57,169 bases of DNA from Candidatus Goldiibacteriota bacterium (GCA_016937715.1 JAFGWA010000113.1:1-57169), one strand, 5' to 3'. Shown: positions 47,714 through 56,803, counted from the first letter of the stretch. A program made the numbers and translations. Notes: generated from the letters alone by a model not told the origin.

Positions 47714-47998
47714 ATGGCAATTACCATTAAAGACGTAGAATACATAGCGCACCTTTCCAGGCTGGAAATAACCGAAGAGGAAAAGGTGCAGTTTGCGAAA
47801 GAGCTCTCTGATATCTTAGAGCACGTAAACAGGCTGTCCAAAATCAACACAGATAACGTGGAACCCACGTACTTTGCGGTGGATACTAAAAACGTTTACA
47901 GGGAAGACGTAATTAAGCCTTCTATAAACAGGGAAGATGTTTTTGCGGCGGCGCCTTCAATAGAAAACGGCGGGTTTAAAGTCCCAAAGATAATATAA
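47714..47998 (+). CDS. gatC: Asp/Glu-tRNA amidotransferase subunit C
   Basis: 94 aa. ITIKDVEYIAHLSRLEITEEE is the GatC start, LEHVNRLSKINTDNVEPTYF the conserved helix, then REDVIKPSINREDVFAAAP and a final FKVPKII. Stabilises GatA and joins it to GatB. AAGGAGCGG before the ATG; gatA starts 15 bases later. Confidence 0.96.
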   Translation: MAITIKDVEYIAHLSRLEITEEEKVQFAKELSDILEHVNRLSKINTDNVEPTYFAVDTKNVYREDVIKPSINREDVFAAAPSIENGGFKVPKII

Positions 47999-48013
47999 GG
48001 AAAACGGAGAATT

Positions 48014-49477
48014 ATGGAACTGTATTATGATTCAATAGAAAATCTGCACAAGAGACTGGTAAAGAAGGAAATTAAACCTTCTGACATACTTGATTCTGTT
48101 TTTAAAAGGATTGAATCGGTTGACCCAAAGGTGCACGCATACCTTAAACTTACAAAAGAGCGCGCTTATGAAATGGCGAAAGCAGCCGAAGAACGCATTA
48201 TGAAAAATGATAATGTCACGGAACTTACCGGCATACCGCTTGGAATAAAAGATAATATGGTATTAAAAGGCGTTGAAACTACCTGCGCGGCTAAGATGCT
48301 TGAAGGGTATAAACCGCCTTACACCGCGGCGGTATTAACAAAACTTGAAAAAGCCGGCGCTGTTTTTACCGGCAAATTAAATATGGATGAATACGCTTTT
48401 GGCTCATCCACTGAAAATTCCGCTTTTGGCCCCACAAAGAATCCGTGGGACTTGCAGCGCGTGCCCGGCGGATCCAGCGGCGGCTCTGCAGCATCGGTGG
48501 CCGCGGGATTATGCATCGGCTCGCTTGGTTCTGACACCGGCGGTTCCATTAAACAGCCCGCTTCATTATGCGGAGTAACCGGAATTAAACCCACATACGG
48601 AAGGGTGTCGCGCTACGGCCTTATTGCGTTTGGTTCCTCCCTTGACCAGATTGGCCCTATTACAAGAACAGCGGCAGACAATGCCATTATATTAAAACAC
48701 ATAGCCGGACATGATGAAAATGACGCGACGTCCGCAAATATTGATGTTCCGGATTATTCGGCTTTATTAAAGGACAGCGTAAAAGGAAAAGTATTCGGGC
48801 TGCCGAAAGAATATTTTATAGAAGGGCTTGACCCGGAAGTAAAACAGAAAGTAATGGACGCGGTTGCCGTGTTTGAAAAACTTGGCGCTAAAATAGAACA
48901 GATATCGCTTCCAAACACCGAATACGCCATTGACGTTTATTACGTTGTGGCGCCGGCGGAAGTTTCCAGTAATCTGGCCCGTTTTGACGGCGTGCGTTAC
49001 GGGCTGCGCGATAAAGACGCGGATAACATGATAGACATGTATAAGAAGAGCAGGCAGAAAGGTTTTGGCCGTGAGACAAAAAGAAGGATAATGCTGGGGA
49101 CATACGTTCTTTCCTCCGGTTATTATGACGCTTATTATAAGAAAGCGCAGAAAGTAAGGACGCTTATTAAAAATGATTTTGACAGGGCTTTTGAAAAAGT
49201 GGACGCTATATTAACGCCCACTTCGCCTACCACCGCTTTTAAAATAGGCGAAAAAGCCGCTGACCCTTTAACCATGTACCTGTCCGATATTTTTACAATC
49301 GCGCCGAACCTTGCGGGGCTTCCGGGAATGTCAGTGCCCGCGGGCAATGATTCAAAAGGGCTTCCGGTGGGGCTTCAGATACTGGGTAAATGGTTTAAAG
49401 AACAGGATATTTTTGACATAGCGCATACATTCCAAAAAAACACGGACTGGCACACAAAGATGCCGTCCATAGACTAA
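48014..49477 (+). CDS. gatA: Asp/Glu-tRNA amidotransferase subunit A
   Basis: 487 aa, amidase-signature family. Catalytic triad by count: K79 (LGIKDNM), S154 (GGSSGGSAA), S178 (GSDTGGSIKQPASLCG). Releases ammonia from glutamine for GatB, giving Gln-tRNA or Asn-tRNA from misacylated precursors. This implies that the organism lacks GlnRS or AsnRS. Full length. Confidence 0.97.
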   Translation: MELYYDSIENLHKRLVKKEIKPSDILDSVFKRIESVDPKVHAYLKLTKERAYEMAKAAEERIMKNDNVTELTGIPLGIKDNMVLKGVETTCAAKMLEGYKPPYTAAVLTKLEKAGAVFTGKLNMDEYAFGSSTENSAFGPTKNPWDLQRVPGGSSGGSAASVAAGLCIGSLGSDTGGSIKQPASLCGVTGIKPTYGRVSRYGLIAFGSSLDQIGPITRTAADNAIILKHIAGHDENDATSANIDVPDYSALLKDSVKGKVFGLPKEYFIEGLDPEVKQKVMDAVAVFEKLGAKIEQISLPNTEYAIDVYYVVAPAEVSSNLARFDGVRYGLRDKDADNMIDMYKKSRQKGFGRETKRRIMLGTYVLSSGYYDAYYKKAQKVRTLIKNDFDRAFEKVDAILTPTSPTTAFKIGEKAADPLTMYLSDIFTIAPNLAGLPGMSVPAGNDSKGLPVGLQILGKWFKEQDIFDIAHTFQKNTDWHTKMPSID

Positions 49478-49489
49478 GGAGGAAATATT

Positions 49490-49798
49490 ATGAAATGCAA
49501 CAAATGCGGAAACAACGGCGGGTTTTATGTTAACGTCACAGACTACAAACCCCTTGAAATGTGGGAATTCAGCGAAGGAAGCATGACGCGCTACTGCCAG
49601 AAGGACGCCGGCGACAACGAAATGGATGTTGTATGCGCCAGCTGCGGTTCTGATGATGTTGACTTTGAAGGTTTTGACAAGGAAAACTACACAGACAGGC
49701 CGCTTGTAATACTGTCTGACGATGAATGGGACGGAAAAGTGGCGGAAAACAAAACAGAAGAAACCGCCGAAGAAAATGAAGAAAGCAAAGAGGAGTAG
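49490..49798 (+). CDS. zinc-ribbon-like acidic protein between gatA and gatB
   Basis: 102 aa. CNKCGNNGGFYVNV near the start and VVCASCGSDDVDFEG near residue 46 form a CxxC...CxxC zinc ribbon. The C-terminal 30 residues are almost all Glu/Asp/Lys/Asn (ENKTEETAEENEESKEE), a disordered acid tail. AAGGAGGAA precedes the ATG. Sitting inside the gat operon it could bind tRNA, ribosome or RNA polymerase, but no function is known. Confidence 0.75.
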   Translation: MKCNKCGNNGGFYVNVTDYKPLEMWEFSEGSMTRYCQKDAGDNEMDVVCASCGSDDVDFEGFDKENYTDRPLVILSDDEWDGKVAENKTEETAEENEESKEE

Positions 49799-49807
49799 TA
49801 CTGATAA

Positions 49808-51271
49808 ATGAGCATGGCTGAAAAATATGAAGTCGTAATAGGCCTTGAAGTGCATGTGGAACTTTCCACTGCCACCAAGATCTTCTGCGGCTGCAAAAAT
49901 AAATTCGGCGGAGAGCCGAATACAAACATCTGCCCTGTATGCCTTGGGCTGCCGGGGTCGCTGCCTGTTGTAAACAGGGAAGTGGTGCGCCGCGCCGTTA
50001 AGACAGGGCTTGCGCTTGGCTGTACTATAGCCGCGTATACAAAATTTGACAGAAAAAATTATTACTATCCTGACCTGCCTAAAGCATATCAGATATCTCA
50101 GTTTGACATGCCCATTGCCGAACACGGGCGTATAACCATTGTGGACAAAGAAGGTAAGCGCAAAGAGATAGGTATTACCAGAGCGCATATGGAAGAAGAC
50201 GCGGGGAAACTTCTGCATTTAACAAAAACCGGGCAGATAGCTGACGCGGAAGAGTCACTTGTAGATTATAACAGGGGCGGCGTTCCGCTTATAGAAATAG
50301 TAAGCGAACCGGACATGCGTTCTTCCGAAGAGGCGTACAATTATTTAAACACCTTGAAATCCATTTTAAAATATATTGATGTATCTGACTGCAATATGGA
50401 AGAAGGAAGCCTGCGCTGCGATGCCAACGTGTCAATAAGGCCGTGGGGACAGAAGGAATTCGGCACCAAAGTGGAAATTAAGAATATGAATTCATTTAAC
50501 AATGTCCGCAAGGCGATAGATTATGAAATAGAACGCCAGGTGAAAATGACAGAAGCGGGCGAAGTAATAACGCAGGAAACAAGGTTATGGGACGGCGGAA
50601 AAGCAAAGACTTTTTCCATGCGCAGCAAGGAAGGATCGCACGATTACAGGTACTTCCCGGAACCCGACCTTCCGCCTTTTGTGCTGGAACAGTCATTTAT
50701 GGATGAGGTTAAAAAAGAAATACCGGAACTGCCGGTGCAGAAAATGGACCGCTTTACGGAAAAATACAGCCTGCCGCTTTACGACGCGGGAGTGCTGACG
50801 CAGTCAATAGAAACGGCGGATTTTTTTGAAGAGGCCGCGGCAAAATGCAGCGAACCAAAACTTGTAAGCAACTGGATGATGACCGAACTTCTGGGCAGGA
50901 TGAACGAAGCGGGAATAGAGTCCATCTCCAAAACAAACATAACAACCGGCAGCCTTACAAAGATGATAGCCCTTATACAGAAAGGGACGATAAGCGGAAA
51001 GATAGCAAAGACGGTTTTTGACGTAATGTTTAAAGAAGGCGGAGATCCGGAAAAAATAGTGGCGGAAAAAGGGCTTGTGCAGATATCAGACACAGGCGCC
51101 ATTGAAGCTGCCGTGGATAAAATACTTGCAGCCAACCCGAAAGCCGTGGAAGACATTAAGGGCGGAAAACCGCAGGGAATGGGCTTTCTTGTGGGGCAGA
51201 TAATGAAAGAGACAAAAGGCAAAGCTAACCCGCAGATGGTCAACGAAATCTTAAAAAAGAAACTGGGATAA
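49808..51271 (+). CDS. gatB: Asp/Glu-tRNA amidotransferase subunit B
   Basis: 487 aa. GLEVHVELSTATKIFCGCKN, FCGC zinc/kinase region, NICPVCLGLPGSLPVVN, KNYYYPDLPKAYQISQ, MEEDAGKLLH, the YDRGGVPLIEIVSEPD-type block (DYNRGGVPLIEIV), GTKVEIKNMNS, RSKEGSHDYRYFPEPDLP, and the C-terminal YqeY-like tail. Phosphorylates and amidates Glu/Asp on tRNA with ammonia from GatA. An alternative ATG at 49814 is possible. Confidence 0.97.
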   Translation: MSMAEKYEVVIGLEVHVELSTATKIFCGCKNKFGGEPNTNICPVCLGLPGSLPVVNREVVRRAVKTGLALGCTIAAYTKFDRKNYYYPDLPKAYQISQFDMPIAEHGRITIVDKEGKRKEIGITRAHMEEDAGKLLHLTKTGQIADAEESLVDYNRGGVPLIEIVSEPDMRSSEEAYNYLNTLKSILKYIDVSDCNMEEGSLRCDANVSIRPWGQKEFGTKVEIKNMNSFNNVRKAIDYEIERQVKMTEAGEVITQETRLWDGGKAKTFSMRSKEGSHDYRYFPEPDLPPFVLEQSFMDEVKKEIPELPVQKMDRFTEKYSLPLYDAGVLTQSIETADFFEEAAAKCSEPKLVSNWMMTELLGRMNEAGIESISKTNITTGSLTKMIALIQKGTISGKIAKTVFDVMFKEGGDPEKIVAEKGLVQISDTGAIEAAVDKILAANPKAVEDIKGGKPQGMGFLVGQIMKETKGKANPQMVNEILKKKLG

Positions 51272-51306
51272 AAACAGTTATATAATAATTTCTTGTTTTT
51301 GTATTA

Positions 51307-51333
51307 GTAGGGACAGCGCTCCTGCGCTGTCCG
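51307..51333 (+). repeat. dispersed hairpin repeat, family 1, copy 1
   Basis: GTAGGGACAGCGCTCCTGCG followed by CTGTCCG. Contains the small hairpin GGACAGCGC-TCCT-GCGCTGTCC. The inverted partner lies at 51362-51388 (26 of 27 bases match), so the two can also pair with each other across a 28-base loop. Confidence 0.9.
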
Positions 51334-51361
51334 AGTATTAAAAATTAAAAAGAATAAAGGC

Positions 51362-51388
51362 CGGACAGCGCGGGAGCGCTGTCCCTAC
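51362..51388 (-). repeat. dispersed hairpin repeat, family 1, copy 2 (inverted)
   Basis: Reverse complement of copy 1 with one difference; identical to 56730-56756 in its minus-strand reading. Lies between gatB and the rlmD leader. Confidence 0.9.
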
Positions 51389-51431
51389 GAAAGCAAATAC
51401 AATGAAATATTAAAATAGTTTTAACATAAAT

Positions 51432-51521
51432 GCCTGTCGCAAAAGGCTGAATAAAAAAACGGTTTTCAGAGCTGATATTTTTTAGCGGCAGGCAAAGCAT
51501 TTAGCTTAAGCCTGTTTTTTT
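51432..51521 (+). promoter_or_regulatory. structured leader with alternative antiterminator and terminator stems before the rlmD-like gene
   Basis: GCCTGTCGC (51432-51440) can pair with GCGGCAGGC (51485-51493), nine pairs with one G-U. The last four bases of that arm (AGGC from 51490) also form the terminator stem AGGC-A-AAGC, loop ATTTA, GCTT-AA-GCCT, followed by GTTTTTTT (to 51521). The two folds exclude each other, as in riboswitches and attenuators. I do not recognise the class. Confidence 0.5.
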
Positions 51522-51553
51522 GTTTTTATAGGTATTCAATAAAAAGGTGAAAA

Positions 51554-52936
51554 ATGGAAAAAAAACGTGAGGCAACTCCCCCTGTAAGGCCGGGGCAGAA
51601 AGTGGAACTGGAAATAACAGATTTAGCCTACGGCGGAAACGGCGTGGCAAAGTACGAGAATTTTACGGTATTTGTGCCGCTGGGGCTGCCGGGTTCTAAA
51701 ATTACCGCTTCCATAACCGAAGTGAAAAAGAACTATGCCATGGCAAACATGAATAAAATACTTGTTGAATCCCCGCATTTTGTAAAACCCGTATGCCCGC
51801 TTTTTTCGGTCTGCGGCGGGTGCCAGTGGCTTCATATTGATTATGCCGGCCAGATGAAATACAAAAAGAAATTTATTGAATACGCGCTTAAAACACATTC
51901 CGGCGTTGATAATCCAAATTTAAATGAAGTGATTGGTTATACAGAACCGCTGTATTACCGTGACCGCGCGCAGTATAAGCCGGGGGTTGATAAAGGTGTT
52001 CCTGTGCTGGGTTTCTACAGGGCGAATTCCCACGATGTGGTAAAAGTAAACGAATGCTTTATTGTAAATAAAAAGATAAACGAGATTGCCTCAATCATCT
52101 CCGCTATTCTTGAAAAGGAAAAGAAAAAAGTGACCGTGTATGACGAAAATACAAATACGGGGTACCTGCGTCATGTGGCAATAAGGGTAAATTCCAAAGG
52201 TGAATCGCTTGTAGCTTTTGTGGTAACAGAGAGCATAGCAAGGGATTATATAGATGAAGCCGCGAAAGAACTTAGTGAAAAAGTGGAAGGTATTAAAGGC
52301 ATTGTTTTAAACATGAATAAAAATAAAGGCAACAGGGTTTTTGGCGACAGCGAAAAACTTATTTGGGGAGATAATTTTATTAAGGAACAAATAAACGGAA
52401 TAGAGTTTATGCTGGAAGCGGATACATTCTTTCAGATAAACACGGGTATGCTGTCACACATGTTAAGTTTTGTTGAAAGCCGCGTTAAACAGGGGGCCAA
52501 AGTCCTGGATCTATACGGCGGCACAGGCGCGTTATCCCTGCCGCTATACAAGAAAGCATCCGAAATAACAGTGGTGGAAATAAATCCGCACAGCATTGAA
52601 CTCTTTAAAAAGGTGCTTGCAAATAATAATATAACGAACGCGTTTGCGGTCGCGGGAGACGCGGAAAAAGAAGCATCCGCAATTATTAAAGAGAAAAGGC
52701 CGGATGTCATAATTCTTGACCCGCCAAGAAAGGGAGTTCACGCGGATGTGTTAAAGAGCGTGATTGAAAACAATATACCGGAGATTATCTATATTTCCTG
52801 CAACCCCATGACATTTGCCAGGGATGTAAAAGAATTAAAAGGTCATTATGAACTTGTGGAAACAATACCGGTTGATTTGTTCCCGCAGACGTATCATGTG
52901 GAAACTATGGGGTATTTTAGAAGGATAAAATCTTGA
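51554..52936 (+). CDS. rlmD: 23S rRNA (uracil-C5)-methyltransferase, RlmD/TrmA family
   Basis: 460 aa. TRAM domain at about 10-70 (GQKVELEITDLAYGGNGVAKY), Fe-S Cys set CPLFSVCGGCQWLHIDY (about 80-96), SAM motif VLDLYGGTGALSLPL, DPPRKGVHADV and catalytic Cys in YISCNPMTFARDV. TrmFO-independent U methylation of 23S rRNA (U1939 or U747 class) or tRNA U54; which one is not decided by sequence alone. Overlaps the ABC gene by 4 bases. Confidence 0.92.
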   Translation: MEKKREATPPVRPGQKVELEITDLAYGGNGVAKYENFTVFVPLGLPGSKITASITEVKKNYAMANMNKILVESPHFVKPVCPLFSVCGGCQWLHIDYAGQMKYKKKFIEYALKTHSGVDNPNLNEVIGYTEPLYYRDRAQYKPGVDKGVPVLGFYRANSHDVVKVNECFIVNKKINEIASIISAILEKEKKKVTVYDENTNTGYLRHVAIRVNSKGESLVAFVVTESIARDYIDEAAKELSEKVEGIKGIVLNMNKNKGNRVFGDSEKLIWGDNFIKEQINGIEFMLEADTFFQINTGMLSHMLSFVESRVKQGAKVLDLYGGTGALSLPLYKKASEITVVEINPHSIELFKKVLANNNITNAFAVAGDAEKEASAIIKEKRPDVIILDPPRKGVHADVLKSVIENNIPEIIYISCNPMTFARDVKELKGHYELVETIPVDLFPQTYHVETMGYFRRIKS

Positions 52937-53700
52937 AAGGTAAAATAGTTGAATTCAGGAATTTGACAGTTTTAAGGGACAGAAAAATATTAAACCGTGT
53001 CTCTTTTGACATAGAAGAAGGGTGCCATACGGCGATTATAGGGCCCAACGGTTCCGGTAAATCCACGCTTATTAATCTTATTACCAGAAAATTTTATCCG
53101 CTTGCGGACGAGCCGGATTATAAAATGAGTATCTGGGGCAGGGATGACTGGAATGTTATGGAGTTAAAAAAACTGCTGGGTATTGTTTCAGACACTTTGT
53201 CCCGTGATTTTGAAGAGGATATGCCGGTGAAAGAAGCGGTGTTATCCGGTTTTTTTTCCAGCGTCGGGCTTTTTCACGTCAAAGTGACTCCGAAAATGAA
53301 AGAACTTGCGGATAAAAGTTTAAGGTTTATGGGGATAAAAAAACTGGAAAATGAATCGGTGGAAGCGCTTTCTTCGGGAGAAAAAAGGAAAATGTTGATA
53401 GCAAGGGCGCTTGTACACTCACCCAAAGCGCTGATACTGGACGAGCCTGCAAACGGCCTTGATATTGTTGCCGCGGAAAAATTCAGGCGGACAATGAGAA
53501 AACTATGCAGAAAGACAACGGTCATAATAGCCACAAATGATTTTTTTGATATAATTCCCGAGATTAAAAAAGTTATTATGATTAAAAACGGCAGAATCTT
53601 CAAGCAGGGTTCAAAGAAAGAATTAATGACATTAAAAAATCTGTCGCGGCTTTTCGGCGGAAAAATTCCTTCGTCTTTATTAAACAGGTGGCGCGCATGA
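52933..53700 (+). CDS. ABC transporter ATP-binding protein, orphan
   Basis: 255 aa, TTG start at 52933 overlapping rlmD (AAGGATAAAA before it). Walker A GPNGSGKSTLINLI (about 37-50), signature LSSGEKRKMLIARAL (variant of LSGGQ), Walker B ALILDEPANGLDIV, His-loop replaced by ATNDFFDIIP (Asn in place of His), so hydrolysis may be weak. No permease nearby. Resembles the YlmA/ModF-like ATPases. Not obviously the missing partner of ZnuB, although this cannot be excluded. Confidence 0.85.
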   Translation: MKGKIVEFRNLTVLRDRKILNRVSFDIEEGCHTAIIGPNGSGKSTLINLITRKFYPLADEPDYKMSIWGRDDWNVMELKKLLGIVSDTLSRDFEEDMPVKEAVLSGFFSSVGLFHVKVTPKMKELADKSLRFMGIKKLENESVEALSSGEKRKMLIARALVHSPKALILDEPANGLDIVAAEKFRRTMRKLCRKTTVIIATNDFFDIIPEIKKVIMIKNGRIFKQGSKKELMTLKNLSRLFGGKIPSSLLNRWRA

Positions 53701-54968
53701 AAGTATACATACACACCTTCGGGTGCCAGATGAATGAGTATGACTCTGAAAGAATGGCGGGAGTGCTTGAACTTGCCGGCCATGAAATTGTATACAGCGA
53801 GGGTGAAGCTGACGCTATTATTATAAATACCTGCACGGTGCGCAATCTTGCCGAAGAAAAAGCTTATTCATACGCGGGGCGGTTTGTTACGGATAAAAAG
53901 GTAATCATAACCGGATGCCTTGCGGAGATAAAAAAAGAAGAACTGATAAAAAAATTTCCCACGCTGCACGCGGTGGTAGGGACATATAATTTTGCCAATA
54001 TAGGAAAAGTAATAACAGCCGGAAAAGGCAAAGTGCTCTTTGGCGCCGCTGAAGAGGGTTACGGTAAAGACGTTAAAAGGCCGGGCGGGGTATCGGGATA
54101 TCTTGCCATAATGCAGGGGTGTGACAACTTTTGTTCGTACTGTATCGTCCCATACGCAAGGGGAAGGGAAAGAAGCAGAAGCCTGGACGGCATTATTGCC
54201 GAAATGCATAAAATGGCATCTGACGGATTTGTGGAAGTAATACTTCTTGGACAGAACGTGAATTCATATAAAGACAGCAAGACAGGGGTTAATTTTTCGG
54301 GCCTTCTGAAAGAAGCGGCAAGAGTTGACGGAATTGAACGCATAAGGTTTATGACTTCGCATCCAAAAGATTTAAGCAGGGAACTTGTGGAAACTGTCGG
54401 CGCGCTTGATAAGGTGTGCAATCACATACACCTTGCCGTGCAGTCCGGGTCTGACAGAGTTTTAAAAAATATGAACAGAAAATATACAAGGCAGCAGTTT
54501 CTGGACAAACTTGAAATGATACGGGAAATAATACCGGGTGTGTGCATAACGACAGATGTGATGGTGGGTTTTCCGGGAGAGACACAAAGTGATTTTGAAG
54601 ATACAGTATCACTGCTTGAAAAAGCGCGGTTTGATTCCGCGTACATGTTCAAATATTCCCCAAGGCAGGGGACAGAGGCATTTAAAATGAAGGATGGCAC
54701 GGATAAGGATGAAAAGGCCCGCAGAATCAATTATGTGCTTGAATTACAGAAACATATAAGCGAAAATATAAACAGCGCTGAAATAGGAAAAGAAATCAAA
54801 GCGCTGGGAATAATTGCGGCTGACAGGTACAAAGGCGAAATAGAGGCCACCCTTGAAAGCGGTAAAAAGGTATTCTGCCCGGGAGATAAAAGCCTTATAG
54901 GAAAGATATTTAAAGTTAAAATCACGGGGTTAAAAGGAATGTCCTTTTCAGGAGAAACGGTAAAATGA
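53697..54968 (+). CDS. miaB: tRNA-2-methylthio-N6-dimethylallyladenosine synthase MiaB
   Basis: 423 aa from the ATG at 53697 (ATGA overlap with the ABC gene). N-terminal UPF0004 domain with three Cys (FGCQMNEYDSERM, NTCTVRN, ITGCLAE), radical SAM domain CDNFCSYCIVPYARGRERSR, TRAM domain at the end. Adds the methylthio group to i6A37 of tRNA, using two 4Fe-4S clusters. The conserved ARGRERSR run favours MiaB over MtaB or RimO. Confidence 0.94.
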   Translation: MKVYIHTFGCQMNEYDSERMAGVLELAGHEIVYSEGEADAIIINTCTVRNLAEEKAYSYAGRFVTDKKVIITGCLAEIKKEELIKKFPTLHAVVGTYNFANIGKVITAGKGKVLFGAAEEGYGKDVKRPGGVSGYLAIMQGCDNFCSYCIVPYARGRERSRSLDGIIAEMHKMASDGFVEVILLGQNVNSYKDSKTGVNFSGLLKEAARVDGIERIRFMTSHPKDLSRELVETVGALDKVCNHIHLAVQSGSDRVLKNMNRKYTRQQFLDKLEMIREIIPGVCITTDVMVGFPGETQSDFEDTVSLLEKARFDSAYMFKYSPRQGTEAFKMKDGTDKDEKARRINYVLELQKHISENINSAEIGKEIKALGIIAADRYKGEIEATLESGKKVFCPGDKSLIGKIFKVKITGLKGMSFSGETVK

Positions 54969-55999
54969 AAAAATTTGTTTTAACGGCAGTAATAGCGCTT
55001 GCGGTGTCGTCATGTATGTTCGCGAAACCGTCGGAAGATGATGTTTTTTTAAAAGCAATGACCCTTTATAATTCCAAAGAATATAAGAATGCCTCCGCGG
55101 CATTTGAAACTTTTATTAAGGAATACCCTTCCAGCAGGTATAAACCTTCCGCGCTTATGAAAATCGCGGAAGCCGAAGAAAATGTTGATAAAAAGAAAGA
55201 TATTTATGAAAGAATTATAAAAGAGTATCCCGGCACAGAGTACGAAGCAGAAGCCGTGTATTCGCTTGGCAGAATGTATTACGCCATGGCAGAGGATAAA
55301 AAAGCGGAAGAGTACCTTGGGGCGGTAATGGGCAGGTTTCCCAATACAGTATGGATAGAGCCGGCTTACTATTATATGATTCTTTCCCTTGACGGGCAGG
55401 GCAGGCAGGAAGAGGCAAAAAAACTTTACGCGGATTATAACGGCGGCAAAGGGTATTATATGTACAAAAACAGGATAGAACTGGCTTACGCCAACATTCT
55501 GTTTAAGCAGGCAAAATTCGGCGAAGCTGTGTTTTCTTATCAAAATGTAATTGATAAAACAGAGGACACTGAAAAATATATTTATCTGCCTGATGTTTAT
55601 AAGAAACTTGCGGAAGCTTACAGAAAATCGGGAAATGTGGAAAAAGCAAAAGACGCGGAATCCGCTATGTTAAAAAGGTTTCCTTCTGCTGACCTGCCCG
55701 AAGAATCCGTAAAGGTGGGAGCCGTGACAGCGGTTGATACCGTAACCGGAACAATGCCGGCTGAAGTGAAACCAACGGAAATAATTGAATATTTTACCGT
55801 GCAGGTGGGCGCTTTTTCGCTTGAAAAAAACGCGGAACTTGAAAAAGAAAATCTGGCAAAAAAAGGGGTTAAAGCCGAAATTGTAAAAGACGGAAATTTC
55901 TTTAAGTTAAAAACAGGAAAGTTCCGGACCAGGGCGGAAGCTGAAAGTTTTGCAAAAGGAAAGGGCTTAAAGAATTACCTTGCAAGGAAGGATTTTTAA
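54965..55999 (+). CDS. TPR protein with C-terminal SPOR domain
   Basis: 344 aa. Signal peptide with a possible lipobox VSSCMFA, four to five TPR/BamD-like repeats (FETFIKEYPSSRYKPSALMK, YERIIKEYPGTEYEAEAVY, LGAVMGRFPNTVWIEPAYY) and a SPOR domain at about 275-344 (FTVQVGAFSLEKNAELEKEN...NFFKLKTGKFRTRAEAE). SPOR binds peptidoglycan lacking stem peptides, so the protein likely acts at the division septum or as a cell-envelope scaffold. ATGA overlap with miaB. Confidence 0.88.
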   Translation: MKKFVLTAVIALAVSSCMFAKPSEDDVFLKAMTLYNSKEYKNASAAFETFIKEYPSSRYKPSALMKIAEAEENVDKKKDIYERIIKEYPGTEYEAEAVYSLGRMYYAMAEDKKAEEYLGAVMGRFPNTVWIEPAYYYMILSLDGQGRQEEAKKLYADYNGGKGYYMYKNRIELAYANILFKQAKFGEAVFSYQNVIDKTEDTEKYIYLPDVYKKLAEAYRKSGNVEKAKDAESAMLKRFPSADLPEESVKVGAVTAVDTVTGTMPAEVKPTEIIEYFTVQVGAFSLEKNAELEKENLAKKGVKAEIVKDGNFFKLKTGKFRTRAEAESFAKGKGLKNYLARKDF

Positions 56000-56028
56000 A
56001 TAAAAAATAGTAAAGGGAGGGATAAGCG

Positions 56029-56709
56029 ATGGCTGAACAGAAAAAAACAAGTCTTGAAATGGTGCAGAAAACATCAATCCTGGGGACTGACAAAGAAGGC
56101 AATACCACGTATAAGCTGAGTTTTTATATAGATGATGCCCCTATAAAATCAAAAACCGCGGGGATAGAAGTTTATGCAATTGAAGTTATAAATAAGGAAG
56201 GTACGCTTGTACGCTATGAAATGTACGGTGACATACCCGACGGCAGAGTTGTGGAATACTATGAAACGGGCGAAATAATGATGGAAAAGAACTATTTTAA
56301 CGGGCAGAAGACCGGGCTTTATAAGCTGTATTACCCGTCGGGCAATGTGTGGAAAGAAGGCAAGTTTGCCGGTGATAATATTATAAGGTTAAAGACATTT
56401 GCTGAAAATGGCAAGCTTATATCTGAAAAAGTATATTCCGAAATTGTATCAATAAGGACAGGCGAGACAGAGGTGTTTTACAAACTTGGCCGTGAAATTG
56501 CCCGCTGGGTACACGGTGCTGACGGAATGATAAAGAAATACGGCGAAACGATAGACGGGGTTGTAAAATATTATCACGACAAGCGGCTAAAAGAAGAACA
56601 TATGTACGATGAAGGCATCCTGACCAGCATAAAGAAATACACAAAAGAAGGCAAAGTGCTCTCCGAACAGAAATTCGGCGAAACGGATTATTATAAGAAT
56701 ACAAGGTAG
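56029..56709 (+). CDS. MORN-type repeat protein
   Basis: 226 aa, cytosolic. After a beta-rich N-terminus (about 1-75) come several MORN_2-like repeats: GRVVEYYETGEIMMEKNYFN, GQKTGLYKLYYPSGNVWKEG, ENGKLISEKVYSE, GVVKYYHDKRLKEEHMYDEG, KYTKEGKVLSEQKFGE. The family resembles YwqK-type antitoxins and eukaryotic MORN proteins but its function is unknown. GGGAGGG before the ATG. Last gene before the repeat-rich tail. Confidence 0.85.
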   Translation: MAEQKKTSLEMVQKTSILGTDKEGNTTYKLSFYIDDAPIKSKTAGIEVYAIEVINKEGTLVRYEMYGDIPDGRVVEYYETGEIMMEKNYFNGQKTGLYKLYYPSGNVWKEGKFAGDNIIRLKTFAENGKLISEKVYSEIVSIRTGETEVFYKLGREIARWVHGADGMIKKYGETIDGVVKYYHDKRLKEEHMYDEGILTSIKKYTKEGKVLSEQKFGETDYYKNTR

Positions 56710-56729
56710 TTTAGTTGGTTTAAGAATTT

Positions 56730-56756
56730 GTAGGGACAGCGCTCCCGCGCTGTCCG
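56730..56756 (+). repeat. dispersed hairpin repeat, family 1, copy 3
   Basis: GTAGGGACAGCGCTCCCGCG then CTGTCCG, same as copy 2 at 51362-51388 on the other strand. The 460-base tail from 56710 holds this repeat, two family-2 copies, a cgtccctc-type short tandem stretch (56943-56978) and the inverted-repeat element at the edge. Confidence 0.9.
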
Positions 56757-56775
56757 GGTATTTGTTTATGCAGTG

Positions 56776-56803
56776 GTAGGTGCGTCCTTTTAGGGCGCGG
56801 TTG
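56776..56803 (+). repeat. dispersed hairpin repeat, family 2, copy 2
   Basis: GTAGGTGCGTCCTTTTAGGG then CGCGGTTG. Arms GCGTCC/GGGCGC flank a TTTTA loop with a G-U pair. Confidence 0.65.

Noticed and set aside
49352-50218. A 288-codon open frame on the minus strand
   Set aside because: It lies opposite gatA, the zinc-ribbon gene and gatB, which are certain; its composition (Phe/His/Cys-rich) is that of an antisense shadow and it has no ribosome binding site.
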